Part shown: positions 63,401-64,000 of the stretch, one piece after another
Layout: every line of letters starts with the position of its first letter
Numbering within the stretch: the stretch's first letter is position 1
NCBI GenBank assembly: GCA_963576735.1
Contig: OY755178.1
Span: forward strand, 4,154,001 to 4,218,000
DNA: 64,000 nucleotides
Reading direction: 5' to 3'
From: Bedellia somnulentella
Taxonomy: Eukaryota; Arthropoda; Insecta; Lepidoptera; Bedelliidae
Translations under genes and position numbers: made by a program
Notes under the pieces: generated by a model
Databases searched by the model: none
Told to the model about the DNA's origin: nothing
The model's input: the letters and a program-made list of their open reading frames with translations, nothing else

Positions 63401-63845
63401 ATTCAAAAATATTAAGAAAAAAGACAACAGGACTTTTCTTTTGTGCGAGATGATATAAATAAATACAGCAACACATTAAATCGAAGGACTTTTGGACTCT
63501 TGGAAGTCTAAACTTATGGAAATTTATGGACAATAAATGTATATTTTAACTTACAACGTTCAATAAACAATATAAAAAAAATATCTTGGTACTTTTAAAG
63601 TTTTGTTTAGTTGCCTTAGACCTAGGACAATTCCTTATTTCACTCAAAGATTCGTTGAAATCACTTAAGATTAAGAAATATAATTGACTTCTATCAACTG
63701 CACTCACCTTAAAAGTATCCAAGAAGAATATCTTGACAGTAGAATCAAGAAGTGCGACGGCTAAAAACTTGCTGTTGGGACTAATCTTGACAGCCGTCAC
63801 GGATTCCTCCAGCTCTAAGGTTCGCGTGTGCAGAACTGATAACAC
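45306..63845 (-). CDS. WDR3: WDR3/Utp12 homologue, C-terminal seven exons (5' part outside window)
   Basis: In transcript order the exons are 63708-63845, 63047-63316, 62149-62307, 50143-50208, 49191-49351, 47467-47689 and 45306-45470. All are in phase with GT-AG borders, giving 393 residues plus stop. The first three encode WD repeats ([32 protein letters not shown]). Next come an acidic linker and [18 protein letters not shown]. The Dip2/Utp12 C-terminal domain ([33 protein letters not shown]) and a basic tail finish the protein. The family is a U3 small nucleolar RNP component of the nucleolar small-subunit processome, acting in 18S rRNA maturation. The intron 50209-62148 holds the nested retrotransposons. 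About 60% of the family's usual length (roughly 900 or more residues) is missing to the right. Confidence 0.88.
45491..45985 (+). pseudogene. displaced copy of LRR-gene exon 3, split by a family C SINE
   Basis: 45491-45591 matches the coding strand of LRR exon 3 almost exactly (AACGTTCTTCAACAACAGCC through AAGATCAGTTCCAT). 45926-45985 matches its end (CATCTCGTCTACTTGGATTT to CTATAACGG). About 25 bases between are missing and a family C SINE lies there. The copied donor reads GATGAGTAAA instead of GGTGAGTAAA. Retention of intron bases shows copying from DNA rather than mRNA. Confidence 0.8.
45596..45925 (+). repeat. family C tRNA-derived SINE
   Basis: Leader TTTTTGTTCATAAAAACCTC, then a tRNA-like head with GGTGGCTCTATTGGCAGAGC and a mutated B box (GGGTTCTTTTCCC), then a CTTTCCTTTATTTATT tail. 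It interrupts the displaced LRR exon copy. Confidence 0.65.
46009..46226 (-). repeat. family A SINE-like repeat
   Basis: Minus-strand copy from ACATACTCACGGCCATAAAT to CCGCACTACACG, moderately diverged. Confidence 0.7.
46545..46748 (-). repeat. family C SINE with a foldable tRNA-like head
   Basis: The minus strand at 46571-46642 folds as a cloverleaf. It has a GACAC/GTGTC acceptor, GCTC/GAGC D-stem, TCGGG/CCCGA anticodon stem and GCGGG/CCCGC T-stem with TTCGATC loop. The base before the anticodon is G rather than the invariant U, and the leader and tail match the other family C copies. Confidence 0.7.
46815..46845 (-). pseudogene. small decayed copy of the end of a WDR3 exon
   Basis: On the minus strand GCTAAGGTTAATGAGTACCG resembles the real exon end at 47467 (AGAATTAATGAGTATCGG) and is followed by GGTTAGTAAT where the real one has gtaagtaat. 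A pyrimidine-rich stretch and TAG precede it. Confidence 0.35.
46970..47233. mobile_element. long-hairpin MITE, TA flanks
   Basis: Arms of about 115 bases (AGGGCC.GCGCTGACTGCCGG inward to GACACAACGATGCCGA) are nearly perfect reverse complements. They differ mainly by two extra GGCAT units and a 10-base insertion in the left arm. The flanks are TA on both sides. It is 264 bp with no coding frame. Confidence 0.75.
47340..47450 (-). repeat. family A 3' fragment
   Basis: Minus-strand tail and 3' half only, diverged. Confidence 0.5.
47467..47689 (-). CDS. WDR3: WDR3 exon: Utp12 domain
   Basis: Acceptor ccctcag|C completes an AG|C serine. It encodes [20 protein letters not shown] and [20 protein letters not shown]. 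The donor is CGG|gtaagt, phase 0. Confidence 0.9.
47777..48649 (+). mobile_element. non-autonomous Helitron
   Basis: Starts TCTATACTTATAATAAATCT after an A and ends GGGCCGATCGACTAG before a T. This fits Helitron insertion between A and T with TC at the start and CTAG at the end. The GTCTGTCTGTCTGTC run, CTACTCGACGGATTTTAGCG and the CCACGCTACCCGTGCGAAGC end are features I recognise from insect Helitrons. At 873 bp it lacks Rep/helicase coding capacity. Confidence 0.75.
48651..48790 (+). repeat. LINE 3' end with TATG tail
   Basis: Directly abuts the Helitron end. It contains CTAGGATCGTACAAAGTGGC, GATCGATAGTCTCTGCC and GTGAGTATATGTATGTAT. Confidence 0.6.
49040..49165 (+). repeat. family D SINE body fragment
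   Basis: Shares GTTAGCCCCAAACTAAGTTT and ACTAACTCAACGATATATTT with the family D body; no head. Confidence 0.5.
49191..49351 (-). CDS. WDR3: WDR3 exon: linker and start of Utp12 domain
   Basis: Acceptor attccag|GCG, phase 0. It encodes [20 protein letters not shown] and [17 protein letters not shown]. The donor is AG|gtaaat, phase 2. Confidence 0.9.
49430..49560 (-). repeat. LINE 3' fragment
   Basis: GTCAGAGACTATTGATCGCC matches the LINE end on the minus strand. Confidence 0.5.
49665..49780 (-). repeat. family B fragment
   Basis: ATGGGTTTCCTCATGGTGTT and CCTCACCGCTAACAA identify the family body. Confidence 0.45.
49865..50093 (+). repeat. family A SINE-like repeat
   Basis: Near full-length with a central deletion. 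GTTATCAA at both sides may be the target duplication. Confidence 0.7.
50143..50208 (-). CDS. WDR3: WDR3 exon: small linker exon
   Basis: 66 bases in phase 0 encode [20 protein letters not shown] and KA. SKKTIG is conserved in the family. Acceptor attgcag, donor gtgagt. Confidence 0.85.
50320..51107 (+). pseudogene. LINE 3' fragment (Jockey/CR1-like) with TTTGACTTTT tail
   Basis: From about 50320 the frame reads [20 protein letters not shown] and continues through [12 protein letters not shown] to a stop at 50724. This is the C-terminal region after the reverse transcriptase in Jockey/CR1-like LINEs. A 3' non-coding stretch of about 380 bases with two inverted pairs follows, ending in repeated TTTTTGACTTT. 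The 5' end, including the polymerase, is missing. The copia element begins 6 bases after it. Confidence 0.7.
51108..51112. repeat. copia target-site duplication, left
   Basis: AATAC, repeated exactly at 61365-61369. Confidence 0.85.
51113..51295 (+). repeat. copia 5' LTR
   Basis: Starts TGTTAAATTTGTATC and ends TAGTTTTATTA, with an AATAAA polyadenylation word near 51244. By eye it is identical to the 3' LTR. Confidence 0.9.
51353..51631 (+). pseudogene. copia gag, N-terminal part before frame break
   Basis: ATG at 51353 opens a 92-codon frame with [18 protein letters not shown] and [12 protein letters not shown], the standard copia Gag start. A stop follows at 51629-51631; homology continues in another frame from about 51624, so bases have been lost or gained at this point. 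Confidence 0.85.
51624..53509 (+). pseudogene. copia gag-pol: Gag end, protease and integrase
   Basis: The frame carries the Gag helical region, the zinc knuckle [14 protein letters not shown], protease [11 protein letters not shown], the integrase zinc-binding segment (WHRRLGHIN...CTVC), and integrase core motifs [14 protein letters not shown] and [10 protein letters not shown]. It ends where the gypsy LTR begins; the last few codons before the stop at 53534 are LTR sequence. The polymerase half continues after 59393. Confidence 0.9.
53506..53509. repeat. gypsy target-site duplication, left
   Basis: GTAA, repeated at 59394-59397, as expected for the 4-bp duplication of Ty3/gypsy integrases. 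Confidence 0.85.
53510..53995 (+). repeat. gypsy 5' LTR with promoter
   Basis: TGTTACGACATC...GGTACGTAACA. It contains a TATA box (CATATATAAAGAG, about 53680) and an AATAAA word near 53923, consistent with U3-R-U5 order. An internal palindromic TATCGATAGTTAAATATCGA is also present. Confidence 0.9.
54021..55316 (+). CDS. gypsy Gag
   Basis: The first ATG in frame is at 54021; the frame itself is open from 53997, directly after the LTR. The product of 431 residues has a disordered acidic N-terminus, then a long coiled coil (about 75-190) that includes DNA-level tandem repeats. A capsid-like region follows ([20 protein letters not shown] to [13 protein letters not shown]). A single zinc knuckle, [14 protein letters not shown], lies near the end. 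Its role is particle assembly and RNA packaging. It overlaps pol by 112 bases in the -1 frame. Confidence 0.9.
   Translation: MPVMPKEDGREGVKTRAQKAAEGEQLSEMSSSVTNPRSDIPEETSAVTNAPSTSTAPAAATNTDLTMIVEMFQSMREAQQSMREAQQSIQDVVKNIHSEVQDVKKNIHSEVQGVVKQEVRELREEQQTKFSQVLTAVNEVSGRVVTVEKDVEQMKEQVTTIEKDIDDMKTDFRGMEKRVLQLESRPVKVVSGENVVAVHGPRVKVPPYDGTTSWSAYRHQFQTVAAANGWTDEQCLTALTVALRGQALSVIEALPTPSGGFKDLLDALESRYGERHLEHVFRAQLRDRVQRSGEGLQQWALEIEKLVRKAYPSVDPKTVEMNLVQAFVDGIRDIEVRTAVRLQHHTSLKDALANALEVEACRQDTRQTHRLREIAEANEDVKVIKAPVGRSTGPICYGCGKRGHLRLSCPLRKEEKRQAEASAANVQGNEH
55205..58891 (+). CDS. gypsy Pol (protease, reverse transcriptase, RNase H, integrase)
   Basis: A 1228-codon frame lies in the -1 frame relative to Gag. 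The first codon is TTG and there is no obvious own start, so expression by ribosomal frameshift is likely. No canonical X XXY YYZ heptamer was found in the overlap. Protease LDTGAS is at residues 80-85. Reverse transcriptase has FCVDYRQLN and the catalytic YLDD at 497-500. RNase H has DSDAS at 644. Integrase has its HHCC zinc region near 880-925 and catalytic D948, D1008 and E1044, a D-x59-D-x35-E arrangement. The frame is intact throughout. The C-terminus lacks a clear chromodomain. It resembles arthropod gypsy elements; the clade was not determined. Confidence 0.92.
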   Translation: MLWLREKGPFEIKLPAEEGRKEAGRGFCRKRPGKRALARTGGQVLAREEKAPTMTISQACNGNSLVILGCVNDQDCKMTLDTGASRTVINPALVKAANIKYSRDTKCRLLSASGQRIPVLGELSVRMMVGETSYTHQVIVAEIMDECILGLDFMKKYNCRIDITRGIFKCGQEEIFILGGPVGEVTCLKTINIPARSQKLVPVMLPVDSEKKRHRCVLIEETGKNGPRKFLTARTLVTSNKTAIVKVVNLDQEDVQLKRGEVVGQCEEVVWMRSCHSPNGKVKVKVDNSTVTDLLSEIQDDLSYLERIKVKQLLVKYADIFSNAEGDLGRTSLVQHRIDTGDERPIRQRARRIPIAKQKEVEELLEDMKKKKVISPSSSPWCSPVVLVKKKDGSTRFCVDYRQLNNVTKKDSYPLPRIDDTLDTLSGMKWFSTLDCKSGYWQVEIHPTDKEKTAFSTGKGLWQFNVMPFGLCNAPATFERLMECALAGLVGEACLVYLDDVVIIGKSFQDHLKNLEQVFQKIRGANLKLNPKKCRLFRTSVNYLGHVISREGIQTDPEKVEAVQKWPTPKDKTDVRAFLGLCSYYRRFVKGFSEIAKPLHRLTEDKKTFSWDDECELSFNELKKRLCETPILGYPQPEGQYIVDSDASNMAIGGVLSQIQGDKEVVIGYFSKSLSKAERNYCVTRKELLAVVKTLQHFYKYLIGRPFKLRTDHAALKWLLQFKNPEGQVARWIEQLQEYDFSIEHRSGKSHGNADALSRRPCPEDCKHCRKQESKEEVVKVTRICPLDGWETEAMQKAQEEDENLRPIMKWKKEKHDQPAWSEVASTGVSTKAYWAQWNSLVLINGLLYRRWEKPNGKEEHLQLVVPRAKVKDVLRETHDGVSGGHLGVNRTLQKVRAKFYWLHCRDDVQDWCRKCTTCAAVKGPQTRSRGGLRLYNVGAPWERIAVDVAGPFPQSESGNKYFMVVMDYFTKWPEVFAIPNQEAITVATKLVEEVICRFGVPLEIHSDQGRNFESQVFQEVCKLLGMHKTRTTPYHPQSDGMVERFNQTLERQLAKMVEKHQKDWDKHIPLFLLSYRSAVHESTKETPAFVNFGRELRLPVDLLTGGSPDEPQSVTEYVSDLRERMQDVHSLVRENGLHASEKMKTRYDRKANTPRFEEGMLVWLHNPTRQKGKSPKLQNRWEGPYKVVTRINDVTYRIQRQPRGASKIVHIDRLAKYHGSNNTRDEY
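58895..58904 (+). other. gypsy polypurine tract
   Basis: AAGGAGGGGG, three bases before the 3' LTR, the expected primer for plus-strand DNA synthesis. Confidence 0.75.
58908..59393 (+). repeat. gypsy 3' LTR
   Basis: 486 bp and identical by eye to the 5' LTR, including the run of 11 A's. Confidence 0.9.
59394..59962 (+). pseudogene. copia pol: start of reverse transcriptase, to a frame break
   Basis: Resumes the copia reading after the gypsy insertion. It contains [48 protein letters not shown] and LDVTTA. Just after LDVTTA the frame is lost and a stop follows at 59960. Confidence 0.85.
59948..60311 (+). pseudogene. copia pol: reverse transcriptase catalytic part
   Basis: Continues in the next frame with [34 protein letters not shown] and the catalytic FVDD ([11 protein letters not shown]). 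A second break near 60300, in a run of A and G, leads to a stop at 60309. Confidence 0.85.
60301..61116 (+). pseudogene. copia pol: end of reverse transcriptase and RNase H
   Basis: From about 60301 the third frame reads [17 protein letters not shown], then [19 protein letters not shown] and the RNase H motifs [21 protein letters not shown] and NDNQSAQLL, ending at a stop 65 bases before the 3' LTR. Confidence 0.85.
61182..61364 (+). repeat. copia 3' LTR
   Basis: 183 bp and identical by eye to the 5' LTR; followed by the AATAC target duplication at 61365-61369. Confidence 0.9.
61436..61680 (+). pseudogene. LINE C-terminal and 3' fragment
   Basis: Contains ATGTTAAGGTGGTTTGGGT (MLRWFG) and GTGGCGATCGATAGCCTCTG, the same LINE end as at 8335 and 25140, with frameshifts. 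The TATG tail is not present. Confidence 0.6.
61681..62094. other. WDR3 intron DNA, no feature recognised
   Basis: A+T-rich sequence; nothing identifiable. Confidence 0.3.
62149..62307 (-). CDS. WDR3: WDR3 exon: last WD repeat and acidic linker
   Basis: Acceptor accag|GGT, phase 0. It encodes [20 protein letters not shown], then [13 protein letters not shown]. The donor is CAG|gtacga. It is markedly G+C-rich compared with the other WDR3 exons. Confidence 0.9.
62370..62575 (-). repeat. family A SINE-like repeat, internally deleted
   Basis: Minus-strand copy; the CTCTGGCTACC segment near the 3' end is missing. Confidence 0.7.
62644..62892 (-). repeat. family A SINE-like repeat with 12-bp target duplication
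   Basis: AAAAATAATTAC flanks it at 62632-62643 and 62893-62904. Confidence 0.85.
63047..63316 (-). CDS. WDR3: WDR3 exon: two WD repeats
   Basis: 90 codons in phase 0 with [40 protein letters not shown] and [15 protein letters not shown]. Acceptor ttttcag, donor gtaagt. Confidence 0.9.
63317..63707. other. WDR3 intron
   Basis: A+T-rich intron; nothing else recognised. Confidence 0.35.
63708..63845 (-). CDS. WDR3: WDR3 exon: WD repeat (first exon visible in window)
   Basis: 46 codons in phase 0 with [20 protein letters not shown] and [13 protein letters not shown]. Acceptor atgcag, donor gtgagt. The gene continues beyond the right edge. Confidence 0.88.
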
Positions 63846-63891
63846 CTGCATTTCATATTTATTATAAATCTTTACTCAAATTTCACGAAGG

Positions 63892-64000
63892 GAAATTCCG
63901 AAGGGGTGACTGAAACTTCTGAACGTCACGTGACAAATTGGTCTCAAGGTTTGCTTCGACAGTGCATCTTCGTGATGAAGGTAGCCTATAGCCGTACGAA
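63892..64000 (-). repeat. family B fragment at window edge
   Basis: AACTTCTGAACGTCACGTGAC and TTGCTTCGACAGTGCA match the family body; it may continue past the edge. Confidence 0.45.

Noticed and set aside
1..64000. CRISPR array, rRNA genes or bacterial operon structure
   Set aside because: No regularly spaced identical repeats, no rRNA-like sequence; the intron-exon structure is clearly animal.

Overview
The window looks like animal genomic DNA from a moth or butterfly (Lepidoptera). This is an inference. It rests on the A+T-rich base composition, small exons split by repeat-filled introns, and dense insect-type transposable elements (tRNA-headed SINEs, a SINE-like family with a TATG-repeat tail, LINE 3' ends, a Helitron, MITEs, a copia and a gypsy element). 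There are no bacterial or viral operons and no CRISPR array.

Three host genes can be assembled with consistent GT-AG splice sites and codon phase. (1) On the + strand, 4040-38336, nine coding exons give a 619-residue predicted transcription factor. It has an N-terminal ZAD zinc-binding domain (CRLC...CGSC) and a single GATA-type zinc finger (CX2CX17CX2C). (2) Wholly inside intron 2 of that gene, on the opposite strand (5159-19887), eight coding exons give a 475-residue leucine-rich-repeat protein with a signal peptide, an LRRCT cap and one transmembrane helix. (3) On the - strand, 45306-63845, lie the last seven exons (393 residues) of a WDR3/Utp12-type small-subunit processome protein. Its 5' part is beyond the right edge. 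The ZAD-GATA gene and WDR3 converge across about 7 kb of A+T-rich intergenic DNA.

The rest is mostly mobile DNA. The largest block sits in the WDR3 intron 50209-62148: a copia LTR retrotransposon (51113-61364, 183-bp LTRs, 5-bp target duplication AATAC) split by a complete gypsy element (53510-59393, 486-bp LTRs, 4-bp target duplication GTAA). Gypsy gag and pol are both open; the copia coding region also carries three frame breaks. Smaller elements include about 25 copies of a roughly 245-bp SINE-like family (family A), three tRNA-derived SINE families (B, C, D), several LINE fragments, a Helitron (47777-48649), and five terminal-inverted-repeat elements at 17588, 24144, 36026, 44389 and 46970.

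Features most worth following up: the ZAD plus GATA domain combination; the nested antisense LRR gene with three GATA motifs about 46 bp upstream of its start codon; a displaced copy of an LRR-gene exon in a WDR3 intron, itself split by a SINE; tandem copies of a GATA-gene exon; and the shared 3' tail of family A and a LINE.
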